Source: Desulfuromonadaceae bacterium (GTDB lineage Bacteria; Desulfobacterota; Desulfuromonadia; Geobacterales; Pseudopelobacteraceae). From it: 64,000 nucleotides of DNA. The stretch covers positions 1 through 64,000 of the forward strand of contig JAQTZV010000026.1 of NCBI GenBank assembly GCA_028687585.1, read 5' to 3'. This document shows, piece by piece, positions 25,232-36,000 of this stretch; within the stretch, counting starts at the first letter, position 1, and every line of letters starts with the position of its first letter. A program made the translations under genes and the position numbers. The notes beneath the pieces were generated by a model. It made no database searches, was not told where the DNA came from, and saw only the letters and a program-made list of their open reading frames with translations.

Positions 25232-27666
25232 GGTGTCACATTAACTGCAAACTTGCTGCAGTTCGTACATTGAGCAATGCGATTGTATTTCAAATCGTTT
25301 CCCGCCTGAACTGCCCATACAGTGAAACAGAATGGGCAATATGGAGTGTCTGTCTTTACGGTTCTGTAAGATATAATTCCAGGAATTCTTTTAATGGAAT
25401 CAATGAACTTCTGGCCGCTTGCTGTCTTGAAAAGAATCAGGTCATTATTTATCGGTTTACCCGCTTCATGTGAATTCAGTTCGGTTTCAAGTTGAGTCCG
25501 TAAAGTGACAGTCTTCAGCGCTTCATCGAGAGCATTTGCTAACTCAGATTCCCTGGATGGAACAAGTAACGATGCAAATCCTGCCTCGGGATTATCGATT
25601 AAGAGATTCTGGGCAAGATCAGTATCAATTGGTCCACCGGCAAATCGCTCAATATCTTCGTGAAGCATGACCATATTTTGATGACGGGAGTCATCATCTG
25701 AGAGAGTGAGGGCTAACACTGAAGCTGCAGTAAACACGTGCTGTTCCAGGGCTTCAAATGGTGAATGAAGCAATTTTTCTGAACATGCACGCCTGAACCA
25801 CGTTTTGACAAAAACAAGACCCTCTTCACTCCAATCATGCCGTTTCAGAATATGAAGCTTTATCTCGAACCAGTAAACAAGCGCAGCTCGGCGGCGCAAA
25901 TTATCACTCGTCTCATCAAGACACTTTTGGATACATCGTTCAAACGCATCAAGATGGTTAACTATTTTTTTCTTTCGTGCCTGCTCGATACGGTACTCAT
26001 TTTCGTCATCGTCTTCAGTACTTTCAATCCCTACAACTTTCGGTTCCTTTTGGGGAGTATATCGCTCTCCGAGCAGATAACGGCGCAAACGAGCAAAAAG
26101 ATCCATCTCTCCAGCGTGTCCATCGGTTCTGGTAATTTCAATTTCGTTTCCATGGACATCAAGTACCGGGGCGATATCCGCTAGATGGATGACAACCGAA
26201 CTATTCCCTTTGTCAGTATTGTTTGAATCATCAGAGTTCTTAATCACCTTGATCCGGCTGCCGAATTGAGGAGCATGACGATTTAAACTCAGCGCAAGAT
26301 AATCGAGGAGGGCGACCTCATCATCAATTGTGTCTTCATTGCTCAGAAACCTTATAATCGTGCGCTGTTCCCTGCCAAGTTTCAAAATATCTTCTTGCAA
26401 CACCCATCCTCTTGCACGGCGATCGTCCTTAGTAAGAGAAACCTGCAAACCAGTTGCGAACAGCAGATTGTTTGAAGCCGTAACTGACGTCGCAAAACGC
26501 CCCTCAACGTTAACTGTAACTGTGATGGCACATTGCTCTCCGGTACTGCTTTCCAGAAAGCCTCCCCACTCCCCGGCAAAATCTTTTGTAGCGATTAACC
26601 AGCCAACGAGCGAACTGTCACTTTTCAAGACAGCGTGGACGATACACTTGTTGCCAAGTCCGCTGGCATTATACGCAAGAGTGGTTGTTTCTTTGGGAAT
26701 ATCTGATTCACCCCATGTCACAAAACCCTCGTCAGTCGAATGTTTGCGCAGTATCCCCACTTCAATATTGTCAATCGAGCAGAGTGCTTTGCTGGTCGCG
26801 TTTATGCTACCTGAAACGGTAATAGTTTCACTGCCAGGGCGATCAATCTGAAACCATTTTGCGTGCAGGCAGCGATTGGGCGATTCCGCTTCAGGGGTGA
26901 CGGCAGACAGTGCCACTCCCCATGATTTGGCTATATTGAATGGGAACGTTGTTTCGGATGCATGTCTCGTCGGGAGAGCCACTCTAATTTTTGTGGCTCC
27001 GACTCCTTTCGCCAATCGTTTTACTGCGGTGCCAACCGTGTCATGAAAAGGAGAGAGAACAGTCAGTGTGCTGTCTGCTATAAGAGAGGCCGCGTTTACA
27101 ATCTGGTCGATAATAGGAATTGTCGTTGAATGGAGCAGTTGAGGTTGGTTATATTCATTAGAATTGCTGATATTAACATGACGACGTGACAACATCGAAA
27201 ACATTGGAATCCACGTCTTGTCAGGAATTGTAATATCTGAGCGGTTTCCGAGATTATCAAGAAAATTAGCAAACTCCTCGAAAACTAACGGTGCTGACAT
27301 CGGCTCCAGAATCTCAAATACTTCAAGATTACGTCCATAGCCACCGAAGGTAATGTTCCCACTGCCAATTGCCAGAACATCGCCGTCAGGTCCGGACAAA
27401 TAGGTGCACTTTGGATGAAATACGCCCTTTGGGAGTGCTACTGGGATGACCCGATATTCTTGGCCAACCCGTGTAGAGCGTCGCTCACTTAGCGAAGATT
27501 GATATCCGTCGGCATCAACGATTACATAAATCTGCCGACATCCTTGTTGACGGAGTTCACGAAGGACACACGTCTCGAAAAAGGTCAGGCTCAACGCATA
27601 CGTTGTGAAGAGAGCCTGTTCCCATTTTCTGGACGAAAGTAGATCAGTCAGTGTAATTGATGCCAT
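25228..27666 (-). CDS. Phospholipase D-like protein with C-terminal zinc ribbon
   Basis: An 812-residue protein with two HKD-like half-sites. The first is VFHPKCTYLS...AIGSGNITFGGYGRNLEVFE (residues about 80-125), the second is CLHAKWFQI...SGSINATSKAL...NIEVGIL (residues about 255-300). PLD-fold proteins of this kind are DNA or RNA nucleases in defence systems. The middle and C-terminal parts are helical and end with CPFC...CTNC, a zinc ribbon at residues about 775-805. It overlaps the 533-residue gene by 4 bases and follows the HhH gene by 21. The effector role is inferred from family and context. Confidence 0.85.
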   Translation of the reverse strand: MASITLTDLLSSRKWEQALFTTYALSLTFFETCVLRELRQQGCRQIYVIVDADGYQSSLSERRSTRVGQEYRVIPVALPKGVFHPKCTYLSGPDGDVLAIGSGNITFGGYGRNLEVFEILEPMSAPLVFEEFANFLDNLGNRSDITIPDKTWIPMFSMLSRRHVNISNSNEYNQPQLLHSTTIPIIDQIVNAASLIADSTLTVLSPFHDTVGTAVKRLAKGVGATKIRVALPTRHASETTFPFNIAKSWGVALSAVTPEAESPNRCLHAKWFQIDRPGSETITVSGSINATSKALCSIDNIEVGILRKHSTDEGFVTWGESDIPKETTTLAYNASGLGNKCIVHAVLKSDSSLVGWLIATKDFAGEWGGFLESSTGEQCAITVTVNVEGRFATSVTASNNLLFATGLQVSLTKDDRRARGWVLQEDILKLGREQRTIIRFLSNEDTIDDEVALLDYLALSLNRHAPQFGSRIKVIKNSDDSNNTDKGNSSVVIHLADIAPVLDVHGNEIEITRTDGHAGEMDLFARLRRYLLGERYTPQKEPKVVGIESTEDDDENEYRIEQARKKKIVNHLDAFERCIQKCLDETSDNLRRRAALVYWFEIKLHILKRHDWSEEGLVFVKTWFRRACSEKLLHSPFEALEQHVFTAASVLALTLSDDDSRHQNMVMLHEDIERFAGGPIDTDLAQNLLIDNPEAGFASLLVPSRESELANALDEALKTVTLRTQLETELNSHEAGKPINNDLILFKTASGQKFIDSIKRIPGIISYRTVKTDTPYCPFCFTVWAVQAGNDLKYNRIAQCTNCSKFAVNVTP

Positions 27667-27687
27667 GCGAAAGCCTTTATGGGCAAG

Positions 27688-28413
27688 CTATGAGACGTAC
27701 TTACTCGCATAAGTAAACAAAGCCATTTCAACATCAGCGCAGGTCCAAACACCCTGCCTACGTAACCCGTGTTCAACGAATGCAGATGGGTGAGGGCAAG
27801 CTTCCGTTTGCAACGAACAAATTGTGATCAGGATGTCTAGCCACTGTGAATATCCTGCTGGCCACTGCTTTTGCCCCTCAGGAATGAACCAACCGTAACC
27901 ATAATCCTTTACATGGAGATCGAGCCAATTATGTTTCTGGCTGTCAGAATCTCCTTTTCCAAAGACCCGGACACATCGAGTGTCGATAGCTCCATATATT
28001 GTGGGAATGGCGAATCGAAGTGACTTTGTTAAGTATGTCGGGCCGATTCCTGACTCAATATTTCCTCTAAGGACCAACAGTGGATCCAGCGAATTTATGT
28101 TGGCACGTGAAGGAAGCGTTCCATCATTCCCATAAATAGTGTTTGGAGGGAGGACGACAGGGGCGCCTTTGATTCTGCCTGGGTTTCTCAATTTGCCCCA
28201 CTTGGCGATTTCCTTCACGTCGTCTAGAGTCACCCCGCCCGTGTTGAGGTGTGAAGACAATTGCCGTTCGATTCTTAGAATATCAACAAAACCCGTCTGC
28301 CATGAATCCTTTCCCCAATTATAAGAACGATACAGGTCTGCTAACCGATTCTCATTGCAGAACCTGCTTAGTCTACAAGCAAGATTTTCAGTCTGAGACG
28401 TATTTTCACTCAA
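27688..28413 (-). CDS. HhH-GPD glycosylase-like protein
   Basis: A 241-residue protein. Residues about 118-155 (NIESGIGPTYLTKSLRFAI, then AIDTRCVRVFG) match the helix-hairpin-helix GxGPxxxxK and the following (V/I)DTHVxRV of base-excision DNA glycosylases. The catalytic Asp would correspond to the D of AIDTR, while the Lys position is K in YLTKS; both are assignments by eye. The fold could therefore sense or process modified bases. It sits between the SIR2 gene (17-base gap) and the PLD gene. No iron-sulfur cysteine cluster is seen. Function in defence is inference. Confidence 0.5.
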   Translation of the reverse strand: MSENTSQTENLACRLSRFCNENRLADLYRSYNWGKDSWQTGFVDILRIERQLSSHLNTGGVTLDDVKEIAKWGKLRNPGRIKGAPVVLPPNTIYGNDGTLPSRANINSLDPLLVLRGNIESGIGPTYLTKSLRFAIPTIYGAIDTRCVRVFGKGDSDSQKHNWLDLHVKDYGYGWFIPEGQKQWPAGYSQWLDILITICSLQTEACPHPSAFVEHGLRRQGVWTCADVEMALFTYASKYVS

Positions 28414-28430
28414 AATGTAACCTCACTAAA

Positions 28431-31400
28431 TCAAATACCTAAGCGAGCAGTAACTTCTTCCAGTTTTTGACTTAATTCGGGTGTAAGTCCTTCTTTAATT
28501 TTGCTGACAAGTTCTTTCAATCCATACCACATATAGCTGTGTGAACCAGATTCCCCCAAATAAATAATCAGCTGTGCAACTTCATTGGGATAGCGTTGAG
28601 GTAATTCGTTCTTATCAAGATCACGAAGAAACGATGAATTTCGAATTGTGCCATGTGGCATTTTAGTAGCTAAGGCTACTGCCTCAGGGAATATTGCAGT
28701 CAATCTGACAGTCCAGCCGAGCATTGGTTCGAACTCTGCGGCGCTTATTGGGGCTGGCACACCTTGTAGTCTATTTTCCCAGTATTTTTTTATCCAGCGA
28801 CGCCATAAATCGATCTGGAACTTTTCTTCTGTTCTGTTGAGATATGTTTTAATATTTGAAGCTAGCATAACTCTGGATTCTTCACCTGTTTGTCTGAAAA
28901 ACTCTGGAATCCAGGTGGTCAGTGGAGAGTTCACATAATAAACTAGATATGCCGCTATGAATTCGATAAATCTGTTTCGCCGTTGTTCTTTAAAAACTTG
29001 AAACTTAGTCAGGCTTGCAAAGAAAGTCGGTTCTAATAGCTCGGCAACTTCAGGGTTGAGATGTCCCCAACACATGAAACCATCCCATACTGCCTGGTAA
29101 TCCTGTGACTCTGTATTTTCACTGAACAGAGGAAGTAAGTATTTGACAGTCCATTCGTTATCAGCAGCTAGTAAAAATGGGAACTGACTGGCAATTATGG
29201 ATAGCCCTAAAATACCTGGTAACGACTTATCTTCAACAATATCAGTCAAAGCATTTTGGTATAGTTCATTAAATGAAGACGGTAGAAGTTCCTGTCCTTT
29301 TCGCCATAGCGATAAACCTCCCAAAAAGAACTGAGTTAGAACCCCTGCTGGACGATTTAAAGCTGAAGATAACCAATCACTGCTACTGTCCCTTGTTTCA
29401 GTTCGATCAAGTTTTTGCCAAACTTCGGATGCTATAGCATTTGCGTGCGGCAACAAATCAAGCGCATATGGCCTGCCGCCATTTTCGACCAATGAATTGA
29501 GCGTTTGAGCAATGTCGAGAGCATGATCATGGTACAACTCTCTTCGACTAAGCCATGACAGGATTTTCTCAAGCTGGGTTTTATCTAGCTCTGATGCCTG
29601 CCAAACACGAAAAAGTGGAGCCCATAAATCACTCCCCCAGAGGCCATTAGCTGCCAATGCCTTTGCCAACTCGATTCCCCAGCCAAATTCTTCTTTTGAA
29701 GCATCAGAAATAGCATTAATCAGGCCATATCGATTAGGGCCTGAGAATCGATCTTCTTGAAATCCTATAAGTTCTGGCAACCACTCACCAGCAGGCCTGG
29801 ATAACAACTCCTCTGATGTCCAGGGGCTTCGCGATTCGTAGCTTCCAGTTCTCATCCAACGAGTCATATCGGAATGTTCACGTGATCTGAATTCGGGATG
29901 CTGTGTTTGAATGTCGTCAAAAGCAGATTGAGCCTGCTTGCAGTTTGGATCAGACTCTTTGAGCCATGAAAGCCAATTTAACTTTTTATCGATGGTGAGT
30001 TGATCATGTTCTGGATCTTCATGGTCAGGCCAAGCATAGCTTTTGATTGACTCAATTACAGCATCACGAAGGCCTGCACTTGCTTCTGGATACGTTTTCC
30101 TTACATATATATAATGTTCGTGATGAGACGAGGATTCGTGTAGGTCGGTATGCTTCAGCAGCCAGCCTAGTTTGTCATCGGCTGTAATGTCAGTTCGCAA
30201 CGCTGATGTATGAATAGACAGTCGTCGTAATAATGGTGTTTGAGAAGTAATCAGGCGTTCACACCAGTTGGTAGCTAGCTGAGACCGGTTATTGGTTAGC
30301 CATTCCAGAGAATCACGAGCGGCATCAATGAGAACATCTATTGGCCCCTGATTTCTGTCCTGCTCGTGAGGTTCTATTGCCGATCTATGCCAGTTGTCAG
30401 CATCCCAAAAGTTTTCAGCTGTTTGCCAGGCACGTAAGGTTAAATGTCTATCCTCAAGATGCCGTGTGGCTTTTGATAGTAATTGCTCGGCTATTTCAGC
30501 AAGATTAGGCCTAAGTCCTCTCTCCCAGAGCTCGTTGATGGCGTAATGCTCACTACTTGGCTGTAATTCAACCTTAATGCGAGCTTCATTTCCTTTTCCA
30601 TCGTTATCCCACATGTAATCATGTTTAAGAGAAAGGGTACTTCCTGCCATAGCATCGAAAACTCGCAACAACGGTTGGAGTGAGCCGAGTTTAATGCACC
30701 GTTCACCAAGCCACAGGAGAACATGGTCATCCAGTTTTGACGGTGCAGTTGCTAATAGCATTGAGACCCATTTGCTGAGTATTGTTTCATCAAGTGGGTA
30801 TTCTTCGCCCAACCCAACTTCTCGTCCCAGAAACTCCCAAAAGTCTGCATTCAGCCTCATCCCATGCCCTGCAATGAGCAAGAACATTTTGTTCACACAA
30901 CTAACAGCATAATGTTTTGCCAACCACCATGCTATTTCCCGATCACGATCTGTGAGAGTTGCACTTTCAAAAAGAGGGTCCAGTAAACGTCTTTTATCCA
31001 GCCACAAAAGCCAAGCTGGTGAACGAGCGTGCTCAGTAAAAAAACGCGTTTTAGCAACGTCTTCCAGTGCCAGTAAGATGCTTGTTTCTTCTTCATCGCT
31101 ATATGCCGGCGGCTGGATCGCTATTTCAGCTAATTCTCGTCGCCAGTCCAATAGATTGCGGGACATGAATTCTGTTAGGCGCTGAATTCCTTGATAAAGC
31201 TGGCTGAAATCATTTTTATCGGCTTTCTGATATGTTAAGGGCTTGATACCCAACACATCCCAGCGTTGCAGATCATCGCCTTCATGAGTCAAGGCATACC
31301 GCTTACCGACTTCTGCGACAGGAAGTGCTCGACCAAGGTAATGCATGACAACATCATCATGACTGTAGCCAACAAAGAGAACTGTAAAGTTCCGGAACAC

Positions 31401-31943
31401 ATCAAGGAGGAAACGCCTTGCCCAACCTTCGGTTAGATAGGCTTTACCAAAGTCTTCATCAGTTAGAACCATCTCCTGTGCTCGGTTGACAGCTCCGTGT
31501 AGATGAACGATACCGTAAAAATTGCGGCCCAGCGGAAGTGCCGGCGCACGGAAAACATCAGTTGAATGCCTATTGATGGATTCTGCTGCTTTTTCGAATA
31601 GTAAGTCGAAGTTGGTGGTAACCAAGCGCAGCTTCTCTGGGGTAGGAAAGAGTTTTAGGAGATCACGGTGAAGTTCGGTCGGTTCTAAGCCGACCCTGTT
31701 AAGCCTTGCTGCAGCTCGAGAATGTACATCAACACCGCTATGATGAAGCTTGCCAAGAAAGCGGTCAAATGGCTCATCCGGAGTTTTACCAGTCCCATCT
31801 GCTATGTACGATGCAAGTTCCCAGAAGTCTGGAAGATTTGCTGGTTCGCCCATAGACACACCAGCCCCGGCAAATACTACCAATTTACCTTTTTTCAAGG
31901 CATCAAGCAGGTGCTGTGGAATGTCTATAGAACCGAATCTCAC
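28431..31943 (-). CDS. Large SIR2-domain defence protein (DUF4020-type architecture)
   Basis: A 1170-residue protein. The N-terminal SIR2 domain (residues about 1-230) has the NAD motifs VVFAGAGVSMG, VTTNFDLLFEKA, IVHLHGAV and VLFVGYSHDD. The remaining 900 residues are helical and repeat-like with many Trp residues, similar in layout to defence-associated sirtuins whose long C-terminal part senses phage proteins. Such SIR2 enzymes deplete NAD on infection. It is translationally coupled to the AbiEii gene (4-base overlap). The SIR2 call is firm; the DUF4020 assignment and NADase activity are from family knowledge. Confidence 0.85.
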   Translation of the reverse strand: MRFGSIDIPQHLLDALKKGKLVVFAGAGVSMGEPANLPDFWELASYIADGTGKTPDEPFDRFLGKLHHSGVDVHSRAAARLNRVGLEPTELHRDLLKLFPTPEKLRLVTTNFDLLFEKAAESINRHSTDVFRAPALPLGRNFYGIVHLHGAVNRAQEMVLTDEDFGKAYLTEGWARRFLLDVFRNFTVLFVGYSHDDVVMHYLGRALPVAEVGKRYALTHEGDDLQRWDVLGIKPLTYQKADKNDFSQLYQGIQRLTEFMSRNLLDWRRELAEIAIQPPAYSDEEETSILLALEDVAKTRFFTEHARSPAWLLWLDKRRLLDPLFESATLTDRDREIAWWLAKHYAVSCVNKMFLLIAGHGMRLNADFWEFLGREVGLGEEYPLDETILSKWVSMLLATAPSKLDDHVLLWLGERCIKLGSLQPLLRVFDAMAGSTLSLKHDYMWDNDGKGNEARIKVELQPSSEHYAINELWERGLRPNLAEIAEQLLSKATRHLEDRHLTLRAWQTAENFWDADNWHRSAIEPHEQDRNQGPIDVLIDAARDSLEWLTNNRSQLATNWCERLITSQTPLLRRLSIHTSALRTDITADDKLGWLLKHTDLHESSSHHEHYIYVRKTYPEASAGLRDAVIESIKSYAWPDHEDPEHDQLTIDKKLNWLSWLKESDPNCKQAQSAFDDIQTQHPEFRSREHSDMTRWMRTGSYESRSPWTSEELLSRPAGEWLPELIGFQEDRFSGPNRYGLINAISDASKEEFGWGIELAKALAANGLWGSDLWAPLFRVWQASELDKTQLEKILSWLSRRELYHDHALDIAQTLNSLVENGGRPYALDLLPHANAIASEVWQKLDRTETRDSSSDWLSSALNRPAGVLTQFFLGGLSLWRKGQELLPSSFNELYQNALTDIVEDKSLPGILGLSIIASQFPFLLAADNEWTVKYLLPLFSENTESQDYQAVWDGFMCWGHLNPEVAELLEPTFFASLTKFQVFKEQRRNRFIEFIAAYLVYYVNSPLTTWIPEFFRQTGEESRVMLASNIKTYLNRTEEKFQIDLWRRWIKKYWENRLQGVPAPISAAEFEPMLGWTVRLTAIFPEAVALATKMPHGTIRNSSFLRDLDKNELPQRYPNEVAQLIIYLGESGSHSYMWYGLKELVSKIKEGLTPELSQKLEEVTARLGI

Positions 31944-33016
31944 AGCCTACTCGCTTGATACCAGTACCAGAATGCCTCTTGGTTTATGCTCTTCAGTCGA
32001 TTCAGGCGTTCCCATTCTCCAGTGATCATCAGTTTCCCAAGCTCTTCAATCTTCGGGACTAGTCTGAACGCTTCCATGGATGGTCCTGACTCTCCGTTTG
32101 CAATTAATCGAGCCATCAGCGCAGCTTTTGCGCCTGCAAGTTTTGCCATGTCCAGGGTGAAGTTGTGATCGACTAGATGCGATGTTAACTTTCGCACACC
32201 ATCAACTAATGTTAGTGCTTCCGGCGACTCTTTTACTCCCTTGAGTAGATGCATGTTCAGGCTGAGTGACGCCTGAAGTGTATCTTCCAAGGCATCTGTT
32301 GGTATAAATTTGCCCTCCCTGTATCCGTTTTCCTGCGTGAAAATATTTTTATATACCCGCCGTACTGCTGTCAGATCCTCTGCTAGATTAAATAGCTCTC
32401 CAATATCAAATAATTGTTTGACTATCTGCATAGTATCCGCAGGTTTGCCATTTTTTGGAGCATAAAGTACACCCGTCGTTCTTGGCGCAAAGGCTGTTAG
32501 CTTATCAGCCAACAGGCTATCAACCGTTGGAATATCGACAAATATTTCGCGCCTTATTTCTAAAATACTCGGTGTAATTGGTTTTCTAATCACATCATGT
32601 GGAATATGCTGTTCTTCCACTACATCCAGAAAAACGTATGGATATGGATTGCCGGTAATTAGGGGAGTATAGAAAAACTTGAAATGTCGTCTATTTGGTA
32701 AACCTCGATAGCCTCGTATTTGTTCTTTATAGCCAACGAACGGTGGCACCGTTGCTATTACATCAAGAATACTCTCGAGTTCTTTAGCAGATGCAGAGCT
32801 GAGAATGTCAATATCTATCGATAGCCGACGGACAACCGGTACATGAAGCAGGAGACTTGTGCCACCCTTGAAGACGAACTTTAGATCGCTCTCTGCCAGA
32901 TGTCCTAAGAGAGCGAAGGCATGGAGTGCCCTTTCCAGCAATCCAGGATCAACGCCCTTAATCTCTTTCTTTTTTATTTCCAACCAGTCAGCTGTGAAAC
33001 AAATAGGTGAGATCAT
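31940..33016 (-). CDS. AbiEii/MenT-type nucleotidyltransferase
   Basis: A 358-residue protein with the DNA polymerase beta-like nucleotidyltransferase core: FVFKGGTSLLLHV followed by RRLSIDIDILS (residues about 48-72), i.e. the GGTxL and DxD motifs of AbiEii toxins. The rest is helical with a conserved-looking DSLLADKLTAFAP. AbiEii normally pairs with an AbiEi antitoxin (winged-helix), which is absent on either side; here it lies inside a restriction-like operon instead. The upstream methylase gene ends 41 bases before its start. Confidence 0.9.
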   Translation of the reverse strand: MISPICFTADWLEIKKKEIKGVDPGLLERALHAFALLGHLAESDLKFVFKGGTSLLLHVPVVRRLSIDIDILSSASAKELESILDVIATVPPFVGYKEQIRGYRGLPNRRHFKFFYTPLITGNPYPYVFLDVVEEQHIPHDVIRKPITPSILEIRREIFVDIPTVDSLLADKLTAFAPRTTGVLYAPKNGKPADTMQIVKQLFDIGELFNLAEDLTAVRRVYKNIFTQENGYREGKFIPTDALEDTLQASLSLNMHLLKGVKESPEALTLVDGVRKLTSHLVDHNFTLDMAKLAGAKAALMARLIANGESGPSMEAFRLVPKIEELGKLMITGEWERLNRLKSINQEAFWYWYQASRL

Positions 33017-33057
33017 ATTTTAACCCATTATCTCCTCAAAAGTTAAAAAGCGGGGAA

Positions 33058-36000
33058 TTAGTGGGACAATTCCGTGCTTTCTATTTTCTCTCTTTTCACC
33101 TCTGAATATCCAAGCAAAGCAGTCAGTTGCAGAAGGCCGGAGCTGAGTACGGTATCTATAATTCTTTGGACTTCAGCAGAGTCCATCAGCTGGAGCCTTG
33201 ATGCTTCGATCTTGAGGTCGACGAGTGCCTTTTCAATTGGTGCAACCTGGTCCTTGCTTTCCGGTTGCTTTTGTATGGAAGGACGCAAGATTACCGTCCT
33301 GTCGCCCGGCCTGATGTAGCGTTCAACTTCGTTCTTGCCAGGGTCAGCCCATGCGTCCCAACCATTCTCTTTCAGTTTTTCGGCTACCGTATTCAGAGTA
33401 TCGCTTTCGGCATAAAGGAAGATCGTTGGTTGGGCAATGAGGTGTTGGGCAAAAGGGTTGAACTGAATAGTGGACCAGCAGCAGAAATCGAGTAGTGGGA
33501 ATTCCTTCTTTACCACCCGGATTATTTTAGCAATCGGCTTGGGATCTAAGCTGACTGGCTTTTCGTGTCGGCTGTACCAGCCTCTTCCGGCATCTGAGAT
33601 GATACCGGATGCCATGGCTTCGCTCATGTATTCCCGAAGAGTGTCGTCGGAAACTTCTATTTCAACATTTGCCAATGCTCGCTTAACAGCTTTAAGGTGG
33701 AAATAGGCACTTAGCTCTTTAATCGCTGGGAGTATTCGAGTGATCAATGATGACTTATTGTCGAGACCTCCTGGCGCTTCTTGAAAGGTGACACGTTGTT
33801 CAATAAGAGAGAGATCTTCTGGGTTAAGGTCGAAAAGCTTATAAACGATTGTATTAATCGTATGTTCAATTTTTGCAAGTTCAGACCCTGCAGCTTTGGC
33901 AGCACTTAAAGCAAGCTCAGATAATTCCGCTTCTACAGAATTATTAATCGCAGGGATAGGAATTGATTCTTGGTTTTGAATTAAAGCTTGAATATATCCA
34001 TTTTGAAGGTCTGTGCAAGTTTGTAGCAAATACCACCATGTAACGTTAGAGTTCAGTATTGCTGCTAAAGATGGCCTTGCATCACCTATGATATAGAGTG
34101 CGTCATTATGATAATGACCTTGTATATCATAACAATATTCGGCTTTGTTCATGAACCGCCCAAGTATAATTTTTGAAGTTTCAAACTGCTCCCAATAGTC
34201 AATTGAATCTTGAAGCTCATACCATTTATATGTGCCAGCTTTACGCCCAAGCCAAGGATGTCCTGATGGCCAGTTTTTCGGTTTTGGTTCAAGATTTTCC
34301 TTGAACTGCAATAAATGACGCTTGATTGCCGGAAAATCGTCGATAACAATTCCCCGCCTCGAAAAAATCAGCCAAAGGTCTTGAGGGTAAGGTCGCCAGC
34401 GTTTGACATCTTTGCCGCGTAGATATGGCTTTAATATTTCCCCAGAACGGGAATCTTCAGCAATCAATTTATCTCGTGTAGAACGATCCACCACAAATGC
34501 TTTATTGTATCCTGTTTTGATCCCATAGAAAAAATGTCCTTTCATGAATTCGCCGAGTGGAGTCCCTTTTGACCGTAGTTTTTCTAAAAGGTTGTGGACG
34601 GTCTCTAGCTCTAATTGCCAGCCATTAGGCGTTAATTCATTTTGGGCTAAACTGAAAGCAGACGAAGTAAATACATCGGTTACTTTGTTTATGACGTCAT
34701 GCAGTTGCCAATTATAAGCTTTAAGATGGTGAACAGTGGTGCATTCTCCTTTGATCCCGATTAAGATAGAAGCATACGCGATTGCCTCAAAAACTGGAGC
34801 ATCTCCGAAATCCAACATTTGTTGGATTACAAGTTGGCTTGAAATAAACTCACGTAACTTTACTCCATATGCTGAACGGAAGTATTTATTGGAGCTTATG
34901 AATGTCAACACCCCTCTATCATTCAGTAAACGGATTGCTTTCTCATAAAAATAGACGAACAAATCTGCTGTACCGGTAAAGCATTCATAGTGTGGTTCTA
35001 GCAGTGGTTTGTAATGTTTGATAACTTCATGTCTGACATAAGGCGGGTTAGCAATGACAATGTCAAACCCGCCCTGCTCAAATACATCTTGGAAAAAGAG
35101 ATGCCATAGAAAATAGGGGCGTTCCGGTTTTTCTTCTAACTCTTGCAATTTCGCCTTTTTCAGCGCGATAGATTTCAACTCCTCCTCAAGGGATACAATT
35201 CTCAGCGCATCTTTTTTAGGCGGTTTCCACCCCTTTACTAGCCCTGCTTTACGTTTGATCTCAGCTTTGCGCAACTGGAGCTCGTCACAGATCTTCTCTT
35301 CCTGAATTTGCAGGTTATAGTCGATGTGATCCAGCACAAACCGGTCAATCTTTCTGTGCAATTCCTGTTTTTCAGATGGATTGGTCTCACCGAAATATCG
35401 GTTAATAAGAGTTTTAATTTCTTTGGCTTTTGCAACGCCTTCATGTGACTGTGAGAATTCAAGCAACTCGCCAGGAAACATCTGCCCTTGGCCTTGCTTT
35501 GAGAACACTTCAACTTTGTAACCTTTTGCTTGATGCAGCTTGTCGAGCGGAATCCCTTCAAACGACTCCAGAAGTGAATCCCCCTGCATAATCTTGTAAT
35601 CCAGGTTCGGGAGCGGGTGGGGTTCTTCTTCATCCACAATTAGTGACAACCAGAAACGGAGCCGGGCAATCTCCACTGCACCTGCATCGATATCAACGCC
35701 ATATATTGAATTCTGAATGATTTTTAGCTTCGTTTCAGCAGGGTCCAGCGTCCAATCGAGAGTCAGTTTGATCCAATATATTTCTTGGAGCAGGCCGATG
35801 GGAAAGGCTCCAGAACCAATGGCGGGATCACATATTTTCAGACGATCGAGCAGTTCTTCGATACGCTTTGCATTCTGGCGTACCCAATTATTCTTGTCTA
35901 TAGCAGAGCCGGCATCCTTGAAGCGGACCAGACTTACGATCTCTTCCCGCTCATCCAAATGCAACTGTAGGTAATGAATCAGACTCTGTTGACACATGTG

